From contig NW_026870425.1 of assembly GCF_963576545.1 (NCBI RefSeq), positions 310,001 through 374,000 of the forward strand: a DNA stretch of 64,000 bases, written 5' to 3'. How positions within the stretch are numbered: position 1 is the first letter of the stretch; every line of letters begins with the position of its first letter. The stretch is from Limanda limanda. Lineage: Eukaryota > Chordata > Actinopteri > Pleuronectiformes > Pleuronectidae. The translations under genes and the position numbers were made by a program. Shown one piece after another: positions 11,301-25,229 of this stretch. The notes beneath the pieces are model-generated. The model was not told the origin of the DNA. It saw only the letters and a list, made by a program, of their open reading frames with translations, and did no database searches.

Positions 11301-11904
11301 ACAAAAAAAGTTATTCAAGAATATCTCCTCAGATTTGGGGGAATTTCGTCGGTCGACCTCTTCCGAAGGTCGTACAAGCTCGGGGATGGTACCAATCGAT
11401 CCGCAGGACCCAAATTAGTCCAGATGCAACCACTTTCCAAGTCTCTCCGACCTTCACAAAAAAAGTTATTCAAGAATATCTCTTTCTCCTATGTGCTTTC
11501 ATCCCTAACCCTAACCCTAACCCTTCCGAAAGTCGGAGAAGCTCGGGGATGGTACCGATCGATGCGCGCTACCCCATTTAGTGGGGGTAGAGCCTACTTG
11601 CAAGTCTCTCCGACCTTCACAAAAAAAGTTATTCAAGAATATCTCCTCAGATTTGGGGGAATTTCGTCGGTCGACCTCTTCCGAAGGTCGTACAAGCTCG
11701 GGGATGGTACCAATCGATCCGCAGGACCCAAATTAGTCCAGATGCAACCACTTTCCAAGTCTCTCCGACCTTCACAAAAAAAGTTATTCAAGAATATCTC
11801 TTTCTCCTATGTGCTTTCATCCCTAACCCTAACCCTAACCCTAACCCTTCCGAAAGTCGGAGAAGCTCGGGGATGGTACCGATCGATGCGCGCTACCCCA
11901 TTTA
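8373..11904 (+). repeat. Region I higher-order module, copy 3 (3532 bp)
   Basis: It has the same order as copy 1, including the TCTCCAACC, CACTTTTC, GCGCGTTACC, GAAGCGCGGGG, TCTTTCCG and CCCTCTCGAAAG markers in sequence, plus one additional B+A dimer (318 bp) before the CCCTCTCG unit. Confidence 0.85.
11821..11848 (+). repeat. Four-unit telomeric tract (A4 form, copy 4)
   Basis: Same 28-bp tract and neighbours as the other four copies. Confidence 0.95.
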
Positions 11905-12705
11905 GTGGGGGTAGAGCCTACTTGCAAGTCTCTCCGACCTTCACAAAAAAAGTTATTCAAGAATATCTCTTTCTCCTATGTGCTTTCATCCCTAACCCTA
12001 ACCCTTCCGAAAGTCGGAGAAGCTCAAGGATGGTACCGATCGATGCGCGCTACCCCATTTAGTGGGGGTAGAGCCTACTTGCAAGTCTCTCCGACCTTCA
12101 CAAAAAAAGTTATTCAAGAATATCTCTTTCTCCTATGTGCTTTCATCCCTAACCCTAACCCTAACCCTTCCGAAAGTCGGAGAAGCTCAAGGATGGTACC
12201 GATCGATGCGCGCTACCCCATTTAGTGGGGGTAGAGCCTACTTGCAAGTCTCTTCGACCTTCACAAAAAAAGTTATTCAAGAATATCTCTTTCTCCTATG
12301 TGCTTTCATCCCTAACCCTAACCCTAACCCTTCCGAAAGTCGGAGAAGCTCAAGGATGGTACCGATCGATGCGCGCTACCCCATTTAGTGGGGGTAGAGC
12401 CTACTTGCAAGTCTCTCCGACCTTCACAAAAAAAGTTATTCAAGAATATCTCCTCAGATTTGGGGGAATTTCGTCGGTCGACCTCTTCCGAAGGTCGTAC
12501 AAGCTCGGGGATGGTACCAATCGATCCGCAGGACCCAAATTAGTCCAGATGCAACCACTTTCCAAGTCTCTCCGACCTTCACAAAAAAAGTTATTCAAGA
12601 ATATCTCTTTCTCCTATGTGCTTTCATCCCTAACCCTAACCCTAACCCTTCCGAAAGTCGGAGAAGCTCGGGGATGGTACCGATCGATGCGCGCTACCCC
12701 ATTTA

Positions 12706-14150
12706 GTGGGGGTAGAGCCTACTTGCAAGTCTCTCCGACCTTCACAAAAAAAGTTATTCAAGAATATCTCTTTCTCCTATGTGCTTTCATCCCTAACCCT
12801 AACCCTAACCCTTCCGAAAGTCGGAGAAGCTCAAGGATGGTACCGATCGATGCGCGCTACCCCATTTAGTGGGGGTAGAGCCTACTTGCAAGTCTCTCCG
12901 ACCTTCACAAAAAAAGTTATTCAAGAATATCTCTTTCTCCTATGTGCTTTCATCCCTAACCCTAACCCTAACCCTTCCGAAAGTCGGAGAAGCTCAAGGA
13001 TGGTACCGATCGATGCGCGCTACCCCATTTAGTGGGGGTAGAGCCTACTTGCAAGTCTCTCCAACCTTCACAAAAAAAGTTATTCAAGAATATCTCTTTC
13101 TCCTATGTGCTTTCATCCCTAACCCTAACCCTAACCCTTCCGAAAGTCGGAGAAGCTCAAGGATGGTACCGATCGATGCGCGCTACCCCATTTAGTGGGG
13201 GTAGAGCCTACTTGCAAGTCTCTCCGACCTTCACAAAAAAAGTTATTCAAGAATATCTCCTCAGATTTGGGGGAATTTCGTCGGTCGACCTCTTCCGAAG
13301 GTCGTACAAGCTCGGGGATGGTACCAATCGATCCGCAGGACCCAAATTAGTCCAGATGCAACCACTTTTCAAGTCTCTCCGACCTTCACAAAAAAAGTTA
13401 TTCAAGAATATCTCTTTCTCCTATGTGCTTTCATCCCTAACCCTAACCCTAACCCTTCCGAAAGTCGGAGAAGCTCGGGGATGGTACCGATCGATGCGCG
13501 CTACTCCATTTAGTGGGGGTAGAGCCTACTTGCAAGTCTCTCCGACCTTCACAAAAAAAGTTATTCAAGAATATCTCTTTCTCCTATGTGCTTTCATCCC
13601 TAACCCTAACCCTTCCGAAAGTCGGAGAAGCTCGGGGATGGTACCGATCGATGCGCGCTACCCCATTTAGTGGGGGTAGAGCCTACTTGCAAGTCTCTCC
13701 GACCTTCACAAAAAAAGTTATTCAAGAATATCTCTTTCTCCTATGTGCTTTCATCCCTAACCCTAACCCTAACCCTTCCGAAAGTCGGAGAAGCTCAAGG
13801 ATGGTACCGATCGATGCGCGTTACCCCATTTAGTGGGGGTAGAGCCTACTTGCAAGTCTCTCCGACCTTCACAAAAAAAGTTATTCAAGAATATCTCCTC
13901 AGATTTGGGGGAATTTCGTCGGTCGACCTCTTCCGAAGGTCGTACAAGCTCGGGGATGGTACCAATCGATCCGCAGGACCCAAATTAGTCCAGATGCAAC
14001 CACTTTCCAAGTCTCTCCGACCTTCACAAAAAAAGTTATTCAAGAATATCTCTTTCTCCTATGTGCTTTCATCCCTAACCCTAACCCTAACCCTTCCGAA
14101 AGTCGGAGAAGCTCGGGGATGGTACCGATCGATGCGCGCTACCCCATTTA
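12706..14150 (+). repeat. 1445-bp tandem pair, first copy
   Basis: Order: A, A, A (TCTCCAACC), B (CACTTTTC), A, A2, A (GCGCGTTACC), B, A. It is directly followed by a second copy with the same order. Confidence 0.85.
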
Positions 14151-15595
14151 GTGGGGGTAGAGCCTACTTGCAAGTCTCTCCGACCTTCACAAAAAAAGTT
14201 ATTCAAGAATATCTCTTTCTCCTATGTGCTTTCATCCCTAACCCTAACCCTAACCCTTCCGAAAGTCGGAGAAGCTCAAGGATGGTACCGATCGATGCGC
14301 GCTACCCCATTTAGTGGGGGTAGAGCCTACTTGCAAGTCTCTCCGACCTTCACAAAAAAAGTTATTCAAGAATATCTCTTTCTCCTATGTGCTTTCATCC
14401 CTAACCCTAACCCTAACCCTTCCGAAAGTCGGAGAAGCTCAAGGATGGTACCGATCGATGCGCGCTACCCCATTTAGTGGGGGTAGAGCCTACTTGCAAG
14501 TCTCTCCAACCTTCACAAAAAAAGTTATTCAAGAATATCTCTTTCTCCTATGTGCTTTCATCCCTAACCCTAACCCTAACCCTTCCGAAAGTCGGAGAAG
14601 CTCAAGGATGGTACCGATCGATGCGCGCTACCCCATTTAGTGGGGGTAGAGCCTACTTGCAAGTCTCTCCGACCTTCACAAAAAAAGTTATTCAAGAATA
14701 TCTCCTCAGATTTGGGGGAATTTCGTCGGTCGACCTCTTCCGAAGGTCGTACAAGCTCGGGGATGGTACCAATCGATCCGCAGGACCCAAATTAGTCCAG
14801 ATGCAACCACTTTTCAAGTCTCTCCGACCTTCACAAAAAAAGTTATTCAAGAATATCTCTTTCTCCTATGTGCTTTCATCCCTAACCCTAACCCTAACCC
14901 TTCCGAAAGTCGGAGAAGCTCGGGGATGGTACCGATCGATGCGCGCTACTCCATTTAGTGGGGGTAGAGCCTACTTGCAAGTCTCTCCGACCTTCACAAA
15001 AAAAGTTATTCAAGAATATCTCTTTCTCCTATGTGCTTTCATCCCTAACCCTAACCCTTCCGAAAGTCGGAGAAGCTCGGGGATGGTACCGATCGATGCG
15101 CGCTACCCCATTTAGTGGGGGTAGAGCCTACTTGCAAGTCTCTCCGACCTTCACAAAAAAAGTTATTCAAGAATATCTCTTTCTCCTATGTGCTTTCATC
15201 CCTAACCCTAACCCTAACCCTTCCGAAAGTCGGAGAAGCTCAAGGATGGTACCGATCGATGCGCGTTACCCCATTTAGTGGGGGTAGAGCCTACTTGCAA
15301 GTCTCTCCGACCTTCACAAAAAAAGTTATTCAAGAATATCTCCTCAGATTTGGGGGAATTTCGTCGGTCGACCTCTTCCGAAGGTCGTACAAGCTCGGGG
15401 ATGGTACCAATCGATCCGCAGGACCCAAATTAGTCCAGATGCAACCACTTTCCAAGTCTCTCCGACCTTCACAAAAAAAGTTATTCAAGAATATCTCTTT
15501 CTCCTATGTGCTTTCATCCCTAACCCTAACCCTAACCCTTCCGAAAGTCGGAGAAGCGCGGGGATGGTACCGATCGATGCGCGCTACCCCATTTA
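14151..15595 (+). repeat. 1445-bp tandem pair, second copy
   Basis: Same nine units and same length as 12706-14150. The visible difference is the last A, which has GAAGCGCGGGG here and GAAGCTCGGGG in the first copy. The first copy therefore lost, or never had, the variant usually found at this position. Confidence 0.85.
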
Positions 15596-15758
15596 GTGGG
15601 GGTAGAGCCTACTTGCAAGTCTTTCCGACCTTCACAAAAAAAGTTATTCAAGAATATCTCTTTCTCCTATGTGCTTTCATCCCTAACCCTAACCCTAACC
15701 CTTCCGAAAGTCGGAGAAGCTCAAGGATGGTACCGATCGATGCGCGCTACCCCATTTA

Positions 15759-17683
15759 GTGGGGGTAGAGCCTACTTGCAAGTCTCTCCGACCTTCACAA
15801 AAAAAGTTATTCAAGAATATCTCCTCAGATTTGGGGGAATTTCGTCGGTCGACCTCTTCCGAAGGTCGTACAAGCTCGGGGATGGTACCAATCGATCCGC
15901 AGGACCCAAATTAGTCCAGATGCAACCACTTTCCAAGTCTCTCCGACCTTCACAAAAAAAGTTATTCAAGAATATCTCTTTCTCCTATGTGCTTTCATCC
16001 CTAACCCTAACCCTAACCCTTACGAAAGTCGGAGAAGCTCGGGGATGGTACCGATCGATGCGCGCTACCCCATTTAGTGGGGGTAGAGCCTACTTGCAAG
16101 TCTCTCCGACCTTCACAAAAAAAGTTATTCAAGAATATCTCCTCAGATTTGGGGGAATTTCGTCGGTCGACCTCTTCCGAAGGTCGTACAAGCTCGGGGA
16201 TGGTACCAATCGATCCGCAGGACCCAAATTAGTCCAGATGCAACCACTTTCCAAGTCTCTCCGACCTTCACAAAAAAAGTTATTCAAGAATATCTCTTTC
16301 TCCTATGTGCTTTCATCCCTAACCCTAACCCTTCCGAAAGTCGGAGAAGCTCGGGGATGGTACCGATCGATGCGCGTTACCCCATTTAGTGGGGGTAGAG
16401 CCTACTTGCAAGTCTCTCCGACCTTCACAAAAAAAGTTATTCAAGAATATCTCTTTCTCCTATGTGCTTTCATCCCTAACCCTAACCCTAACCCTTCCGA
16501 AAGTCGGAGAAGCTCAAGGATGGTACCGATCGATGCGCGCTACCCCATTTAGTGGGGGTAGAGCCTACTTGCAAGTCTCTCCGACCTTCACAAAAAAAGT
16601 TATTCAAGAATATCTCTTTCTCCTATGTGCTTTCATCCCTAACCCTAACCCTAACCCTTCCGAAAGTCGGAGAAGCTCAAGGATGGTACCGATCGATGAG
16701 CGCTACCCCATTTAGTGGGGGTAGAGCCTACTTGCAAGTCTCTCCGACCTTCACAAAAAAAGTTATTCAAGAATATCTCTTTCTCCTATGTGCTTTCATC
16801 CCTAACCCTAACCCTAACCCTTCCGAAAGTCGGAGAAGCTCAAAGATGGTACCGATCGATGCGCGCTACCCCATTTAGTGGGGGTAGAGCCTACTTGCAA
16901 GTCTCTCCGACCTTCACAAAAAAAGTTATTCAAGAATATCTCCTCAGATTTGGGGGAATTTCGTCGGTCGACCTCTTCCGAAGGTCGTACAAGCTCGGGG
17001 ATGGTACCAATCGATCCGCAGGACCCAAATTAGTCCAGATGCAACCACTTTCCAAGTCTCTCCGACCTTCACAAAAAAGTTATTCAAGAATATCTCTTTC
17101 TCCTATGTGCTTTCATCCCTAACCCTAACCCTAACCCTTCCGAAAGTCGGAGAAGCTCGGGGATGGTACCGATCGATGCGCGCTACCCCATTTAGTGGGG
17201 GTAGAGCCTACTTGCAAGTCTCTCCGACCTTCACAAAAAAAGTTATTCAAGAATATCTCTTTCTCCTATGTGCTTTCATCCCTAACCCTAACCCTAACCC
17301 TTCCGAAAGTCGGAGAAGCTCGGGGATGGTACCGATCGATGCGCGCTACCCCATTTAGTGGGGGTAGAGCCTACTTGCAAGTCTCTCCGACCTTCACAAA
17401 AAAAGTTATTCAAGAATATCTCTTTCTCCTATGTGCTTTCATCCCTAACCCTAACCCTAACCCTTCCGAAAGTCGGAGAAGCTCAAGGATGGTACCGATC
17501 GATGCGCGCTACCCCATTTAGTGGGGGTAGAGCCTACTTGCAAGTCTCTCCGACCTTCACAAAAAAAGTTATTCAAGAATATCTCTTTCTCCTATGTGCT
17601 TTCATCCCTAACCCTAACCCTAACCCTTCCGAAAGTCGGAGAAGCTCAAGGATGGTACCGATCGATGCGCGCTACCCCATTTA
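15759..17683 (+). repeat. 1.93-kb module, copy 1 (1925 bp)
   Basis: Order: B, A (CCCTTACG), B, A2 (GCGCGTTACC), A, A (GATGAGCGC), A (CTCAAAGATGG), B, A with A6 instead of A7, A, A, A. It is 6 bp shorter than the later copies because one tract here has two CCCTAA instead of three. The one-base A deletion makes a 162-bp A (17054-17215). Confidence 0.85.
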
Positions 17684-19459
17684 GTGGGGGTAGAGCCTAC
17701 TTGCAAGTCTCTCCAACCTTCACAAAAAAAGTTATTCAAGAATATCTCTTTCTCCTATGTGCTTTCATCCCTAACCCTAACCCTAACCCTTCCGAAAGTC
17801 GGAGAAGCTCAAGGATGGTACCGATCGATGCGCGCTACCCCATTTAGTGGGGGTAGAGCCTACTTGCAAGTCTCTCCGACCTTCACAAAAAAAGTTATTC
17901 AAGAATATCTCCTCAGATTTGGGGGAATTTCGTCGGTCGACCTCTTCCGAAGGTCGTACAAGCTCGGGGATGGTACCAATCGATCCGCAGGACCCAAATT
18001 AGTCCAGATGCAACCACTTTTCAAGTCTCTCCGACCTTCACAAAAAAAGTTATTCAAGAATATCTCTTTCTCCTATGTGCTTTCATCCCTAACCCTAACC
18101 CTAACCCTTCCGAAAGTCGGAGAAGCTCGGGGATGGTACCGATCGATGCGCGCTACCCCATTTAGTGGGGGTAGAGCCTACTTGCAAGTCTCTCCGACCT
18201 TCACAAAAAAAGTTATTCAAGAATATCTCTTTCTCCTATGTGCTTTCATCCCTAACCCTAACCCTTCCGAAAGTCGGAGAAGCTCGGGGATGGTACCGAT
18301 CGATGCGCGCAACCCCATTTAGTGGGGGTAGAGCCTACTTGCAAGTCTCTCCGACCTTCACAAAAAAAGTTATTCAAGAATATCTCTTTCTCCTATGTGC
18401 TTTCATCCCTAACCCTAACCCTAACCCTTCCGAAAGTCGGAGAAGCTCAAGGATGGTACCGATCGATGCGCGTTACCCCATTTAGTGGGGGTAGAGCCTA
18501 CTTGCAAGTCTCTCCGACCTTCACAAAAAAAGTTATTCAAGAATATCTCCTCAGATTTGGGGGAATTTCGTCGGTCGACCTCTTCCGAAGGTCGTACAAG
18601 CTCGGGGATGGTACCAATCGATCCGCAGGACCCAAATTAGTCCAGATGCAACCACTTTCCAAGTCTCTCCGACCTTCACAAAAAAAGTTATTCAAGAATA
18701 TCTCTTTCTCCTATGTGCTTTCATCCCTAACCCTAACCCTAACCCTTCCGAAAGTCGGAGAAGCGCGGGGATGGTACCGATCGATGCGCGCTACCCCATT
18801 TAGTGGGGGTAGAGCCTACTTGCAAGTCTCTCCGACCTTCACAAAAAAAGTTATTCAAGAATATCTCTTTCTCCTATGTGCTTTCATCCCTAACCCTAAC
18901 CCTAACCCTTCCGAAAGTCGGAGAAGCTCAAGGATGGTACCGATCGATGCGCGCTACCCCATTTAGTGGGGGTAGAGCCTACTTGCAAGTCTCTCCGACC
19001 TTCACAAAAAAAGTTATTCAAGAATATCTCCTCAGATTTGGGGGAATTTCGTCGGTCGACCTCTTCCGAAGGTCGTACAAGCTCGGGGATGGTACCAATC
19101 GATCCGCAGGACCCAAATTAGTCCAGATGCAACCACTTTCCAAGTCTCTCCGACCTTCACAAAAAAAGTTATTCAAGAATATCTCTTTCTCCTATGTGCT
19201 TTCATCCCTAACCCTAACCCTAACCCTTCCGAAAGTCGGAGAAGCTCGGGGATGGTACGGATCGATGCGCGCTACCCCATTTAGTGGGGGTAGAGCCTAC
19301 TTGCAAGTCTCTCCGACCTTCACAAAAAAAGTTATTCAAGAATATCTCCTCAGATTTGGGGGAATTTCGTCGGTCGACCTCTTCCGAAGGTCGTACAAGC
19401 TCGGGGATGGTACCAATCGATCCGCAGGACCCAAATTAGTCCAGATGCAACCACTTTCC

Positions 19460-19623
19460 AAGTCTCTCCGACCTTCACAAAAAAAGTTATTCAAGAATAT
19501 CTCTTTCTCCTATGTGCTTTCATCCCTAACCCTAACCCTAACCCTTCCGAAAGTCGGACAAACCTCAAGGATGGTACCGATCGATGCGCGCTACCCCATT
19601 TAGTGGGGGTAGAGCCTACTTGC
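19460..19623 (+). repeat. 164-bp A with one-base insertion, second copy
   Basis: It carries the same CGGACAAACCTC change as 6137-6300 at an offset of 13,323 bp. This supports common descent of the two blocks. Confidence 0.85.
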
Positions 19624-21611
19624 AAGTCTCTCCGACCTTCACAAAAAAAGTTATTCAAGAATATCTCTTTCTCCTATGTGCTTTCATCCCTAACCCTAAC
19701 CCTAACCCTTCCGAAAGTCGGAGAAGCTCAAGGATGGTACCGATCGATGCGCGCTACCCCATTTAGTGGGGGTAGAGCCTACTTGCAAGTCTCTCCGACC
19801 TTCACAAAAAAAGTTATTCAAGAATATCTCTTTCTCCTATGTGCTTTCATCCCTAACCCTAACCCTAACCCTTCCGAAAGTCGGAGAAGCTCAAGGATGG
19901 TACCGATCGATGCGCGCTACCCCATTTAGTGGGGGTAGAGCCTACTTGCAAGTCTCTCCGACCTTCACAAAAAAAGTTATTCAAGAATATCTCCTCAGAT
20001 TTGGGGGAATTTCGTCGGTCGACCTCTTCCGAAGGTCGTACAAGCTCGGGGATGGTACCAATCGATCCGCAGGACCCAAATTAGTCCAGATGCAACCACT
20101 TTTCAAGTCTCTCCGACCTTCACAAAAAAAGTTATTCAAGAATATCTCTTTCTCCTATGTGCTTTCATCCCTAACCCTAACCCTAACCCTTCCGAAAGTC
20201 GGAGAAGCTCGGGGATGGTACCGATCGATGCGCGCTACCCCATTTAGTGGGGGTAGAGCCTACTTGCAAGTCTCTCCGACCTTCACAAAAAAAGTTATTC
20301 AAGAATATCTCTTTCTCCTATGTGCTTTCATCCCTAACCCTAACCCTAACCCTTCCGAAAGTCGGAGAAGCTCGGGGATGGTACCGATCGATGCGCGCTA
20401 CCCCATTTAGTGGGGGTAGAGCCTACTTGCAAGTCTCTCCGACCTTCACAAAAAAAGTTATTCAAGAATATCTCTTTCTCCTATGTGCTTTCATCCCTAA
20501 CCCTAACCCTAACCCTTCCGAAAGTCGGAGAAGCTCAAGGATGGTACCGATCGATGCGCGCTACCCCATTTAGTGGGGGTAGAGCCTACTTGCAAGTCTC
20601 TCCGACCTTCACAAAAAAAGTTATTCAAGAATATCTCCTCAGATTTGGGGGAATTTCGTCGGTCGACCTCTTCCGAAGGTCGTACAAGCTCGGGGATGGT
20701 ACCAATCGATCCGCAGGACCCAAATTAGTCCAGATGCAACCACTTTCCAAGTCTCTCCGACCTTCACAAAAAAAGTTATTCAAGAATATCTCTTTCTCCT
20801 ATGTGCTTTCATCCCTAACCCTAACCCTAACCCTTCCGAAAGTCGGAGAAGCTCGGGGATGGTACCGATCGATGCGCGCTACCCCATTTAGTGGGGGTAG
20901 AGCCTACTTGCAAGTCTCTCCGACCTTCACAAAAAAAGTTATTCAAGAATATCTCTTTCTCCTATGTGCTTTCATCCCTAACCCTAACCCTAACCCTCTC
21001 GAAAGTCGGAGAAGCTCAAGGATGGTACCGATCGATGCGCGCTACCCCATTTAGTGGGGGTAGAGCCTACTTGCAAGTCTCTCCGACCTTCACAAAAAAA
21101 GTTATTCAAGAATATCTCCTCAGATTTGGGGGAATTTCGTCGGTCGACCTCTTCCGAAGGTCGTACAAGCTCGGGGATGGTACCAATCGATCCGCAGGAC
21201 CCAAATTAGTCCAGATGCAACCACTTTCCAAGTCTCTCCGACCTTCACAAAAAAAGTTATTCAAGAATATCTCTTTCTCCTATGTGCTTTCATCCCTAAC
21301 CCTAACCCTAACCCTTCCGAAAGTCGGAGAAGCTCGGGGATGGTACCGATCGATGCGCGCTACCCCATTTAGTGGGGGTAGAGCCTACTTGCAAGTCTCT
21401 CCGACCTTCACAAAAAAAGTTATTCAAGAATATCTCCTCAGATTTGGGGGAATTTCGTCGGTCGACCTCTTCCGAAGGTCGTACAAGCTCGGGGATGGTA
21501 CCAATCGATCCGCAGGACCCAAATTAGTCCAGATGCAACCACTTTCCAAGTCTCTCCGACCTTCACAAAAAAAGTTATTCAAGAATATCTCTTTCTCCTA
21601 TGTGCTTTCAT

Positions 21612-21639
21612 CCCTAACCCTAACCCTAACCCTAACCCT
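21612..21639 (+). repeat. Four-unit telomeric tract (A4 form, copy 5)
   Basis: Same 28-bp tract. It is the 13,323-bp counterpart of the copy at 8289 and the last four-unit tract in the window; none occurs in region II. Confidence 0.95.
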
Positions 21640-24104
21640 TCCGAAAGTCGGAGAAGCTCGGGGATGGTACCGATCGATGCGCGCTACCCCATTTAGTGGG
21701 GGTAGAGCCTACTTGCAAGTCTCTCCGACCTTCACAAAAAAAGTTATTCAAGAATATCTCTTTCTCCTATGTGCTTTCATCCCTAACCCTAACCCTTCCG
21801 AAAGTCGGAGAAGCTCAAGGATGGTACCGATCGATGCGCGCTACCCCATTTAGTGGGGGTAGAGCCTACTTGCAAGTCTCTCCGACCTTCACAAAAAAAG
21901 TTATTCAAGAATATCTCTTTCTCCTATGTGCTTTCATCCCTAACCCTAACCCTAACCCTTCCGAAAGTCGGAGAAGCTCAAGGATGGTACCGATCGATGC
22001 GCGCTACCCCATTTAGTGGGGGTAGAGCCTACTTGCAAGTCTCTCCGACCTTCACAAAAAAAGTTATTCAAGAATATCTCTTTCTCCTATGTGCTTTCAT
22101 CCCTAACCCTAACCCTAACCCTTCCGAAAGTCGGAGAAGCTCAAGGATGGTACCGATCGATGCGCGCTACCCCATTTAGTGGGGGTAGAGCCTACTTGCA
22201 AGTCTCTCCGACCTTCACAAAAAAAGTTATTCAAGAATATCTCCTCAGATTTGGGGGAATTTCGTCGGTCGACCTCTTCCGAAGGTCGTACAAGCTCGGG
22301 GATGGTACCAATCGATCCGCAGGACCCAAATTAGTCCAGATGCAACCACTTTCCAAGTCTCTCCGACCTTCACAAAAAAAGTTATTCAAGAATATCTCTT
22401 TCTCCTATGTGCTTTCATCCCTAACCCTAACCCTAACCCTTCCGAAAGTCGGAGAAGCTCGGGGATGGTACCGATCGATGCGCGCTACCCCATTTAGTGG
22501 GGGTAGAGCCTACTTGCAAGTCTCTCCGACCTTCACAAAAAAAGTTATTCAAGAATATCTCTTTCTCCTATGTGCTTTCATCCCTAACCCTAACCCTAAC
22601 CCTTCCGAAAGTCGGAGAAGCTCAAGGATGGTACCGATCGATGCGCGCTACCCCATTTAGTGGGGGTAGAGCCTACTTGCAAGTCTCTCCGACCTTCACA
22701 AAAAAAGTTATTCAAGAATATCTCTTTCTCCTATGTGCTTTCATCCCTAACCCTAACCCTAACCCTTCCGAAAGTCGGAGAAGCTCAAGGATGGTACCGA
22801 TCGATGCGCGCTACCCCATTTAGTGGGGGTAGAGCCTACTTGCAAGTCTCTCCAACCTTCACAAAAAAAGTTATTCAAGAATATCTCTTTCTCCTATGTG
22901 CTTTCATCCCTAACCCTAACCCTAACCCTTCCGAAAGTCGGAGAAGCTCAAGGATGGTACCGATCGATGCGCGCTACCCCATTTAGTGGGGGTAGAGCCT
23001 ACTTGCAAGTCTCTCCGACCTTCACAAAAAAAGTTATTCAAGAATATCTCCTCAGATTTGGGGGAATTTCGTCGGTCGACCTCTTCCGAAGGTCGTACAA
23101 GCTCGGGGATGGTACCAATCGATCCGCAGGACCCAAATTAGTCCAGATGCAACCACTTTTCAAGTCTCTCCGACCTTCACAAAAAAAGTTATTCAAGAAT
23201 ATCTCTTTCTCCTATGTGCTTTCATCCCTAACCCTAACCCTAACCCTTCCGAAAGTCGGAGAAGCTCGGGGATGGTACCGATCGATGCGCGCTACCCCAT
23301 TTAGTGGGGGTAGAGCCTACTTGCAAGTCTCTCCGACCTTCACAAAAAAAGTTATTCAAGAATATCTCTTTCTCCTATGTGCTTTCATCCCTAACCCTAA
23401 CCCTTCCGAAAGTCGGAGAAGCTCGGGGATGGTACCGATCGATGCGCGCTACCCCATTTAGTGGGGGTAGAGCCTACTTGCAAGTCTCTCCGACCTTCAC
23501 AAAAAAGGTTATTCAAGAATATCTCTTTCTCCTATGTGCTTTCATCCCTAACCCTAACCCTAACCCTTCCGAAAGTCGGAGAAGCTCAAGGATGGTACCG
23601 ATCGATGCGCGTTACCCCATTTAGTGGGGGTAGAGCCTACTTGCAAGTCTCTCCGACCTTCACAAAAAAAGTTATTCAAGAATATCTCCTCAGATTTGGG
23701 GGAATTTCGTCGGTCGACCTCTTCCGAAGGTCGTACAAGCTCGGGGATGGTACCAATCGATCCGCAGGACCCAAATTAGTCCAGATGCAACCACTTTCCA
23801 AGTCTCTCCGACCTTCACAAAAAAAGTTATTCAAGAATATCTCTTTCTCCTATGTGCTTTCATCCCTAACCCTAACCCTAACCCTTCCGAAAGTCGGAGA
23901 AGCGCGGGGATGGTACCGATCGATGCGCGCTACCCCATTTAGTGGGGGTAGAGCCTACTTGCAAGTCTCTCCGACCTTCACAAAAAAAGTTATTCAAGAA
24001 TATCTCTTTCTCCTATGTGCTTTCATCCCTAACCCTAACCCTAACCCTTCCGAAAGTCGGAGAAGCTCAAGGATGGTACCGATCGATGCGCGCTACCCCA
24101 TTTA

Positions 24105-25229
24105 GTGGGGGTAGAGCCTACTTGCAAGTCTCTCCGACCTTCACAAAAAAAGTTATTCAAGAATATCTCCTCAGATTTGGGGGAATTTCGTCGGTCGACC
24201 TCTTCCGAAGGTCGTACAAGCTCGGGGATGGTACCAATCGATCCGCAGGACCCAAATTAGTCCAGATGCAACCACTTTCCAAGTCTCTCCGACCTTCACA
24301 AAAAAAGTTATTCAAGAATATCTCTTTCTCCTATGTGCTTTCATCCCTAACCCTAACCCTAACCCTTACGAAAGTCGGAGAAGCTCGGGGATGGTACCGA
24401 TCGATGCGCGCTACCCCATTTAGTGGGGGTAGAGCCTACTTGCAAGTCTCTCCGACCTTCACAAAAAAAGTTATTCAAGAATATCTCCTCAGATTTGGGG
24501 GAATTTCGTCGGTCGACCTCTTCCGAAGGTCGTACAAGCTCGGGGATGGTACCAATCGATCCGCAGGACCCAAATTAGTCCAGATGCAACCACTTTCCAA
24601 GTCTCTCCGACCTTCACAAAAAAAGTTATTCAAGAATATCTCTTTCTCCTATGTGCTTTCATCCCTAACCCTAACCCTAACCCTTCCGAAAGTCGGAGAA
24701 GCTCGGGGATGGTACCGATCGATGCGCGTTACCCCATTTAGTGGGGGTAGAGCCTACTTGCAAGTCTCTCCGACCTTCACAAAAAAAGTTATTCAAGAAT
24801 ATCTCTTTCTCCTATGTGCTTTCATCCCTAACCCTAACCCTAACCCTTCCGAAAGTCGGAGAAGCTCAAGGATGGTACCGATCGATGCGCGCTACCCCAT
24901 TTAGTGGGGGTAGAGCCTACTTGCAAGTCTCTCCGACCTTCACAAAAAAAGTTATTCAAGAATATCTCTTTCTCCTATGTGCTTTCATCCCTAACCCTAA
25001 CCCTAACCCTTCCGAAAGTCGGAGAAGCTCAAGGATGGTACCGATCGATGAGCGCTACCCCATTTAGTGGGGGTAGAGCCTACTTGCAAGTCTCTCCGAC
25101 CTTCACAAAAAAAGTTATTCAAGAATATCTCTTTCTCCTATGTGCTTTCATCCCTAACCCTAACCCTAACCCTTCCGAAAGTCGGAGAAGCTCAAAGATG
25201 GTACCGATCGATGCGCGCTACCCCATTTA
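24105..25229 (+). repeat. 1.93-kb module, partial copy (1125 bp)
   Basis: It contains only the first part of the module (B, A CCCTTACG, B, A GCGCGTTACC, A, A GATGAGCGC, A CTCAAAGATGG). It passes directly into a full copy at 25230, giving a 1125-bp tandem repeat of this part. Confidence 0.85.

Larger units (their letters stand above)
11905..21695 (+). repeat. Region I higher-order module, copy 4, expanded (9791 bp)
   Basis: It starts and ends at the same four-unit markers but is about three times longer than copies 1 and 3. It contains the 1445-bp tandem pair (12706-15595), the first copy of the 1.93-kb module (15759-17683), and a segment (18165-21695) matching copy 2. This reads as a basic module expanded by internal duplication and exchange. 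Confidence 0.8.
18165..24104 (+). repeat. 5.94-kb block, downstream copy
   Basis: Counterpart of 4842-10781 with the same unit order and the same total length (5940 bp). The two copies are separated by unrelated module orders, so this is a dispersed duplication inside the array rather than a simple tandem one. Confidence 0.8.
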
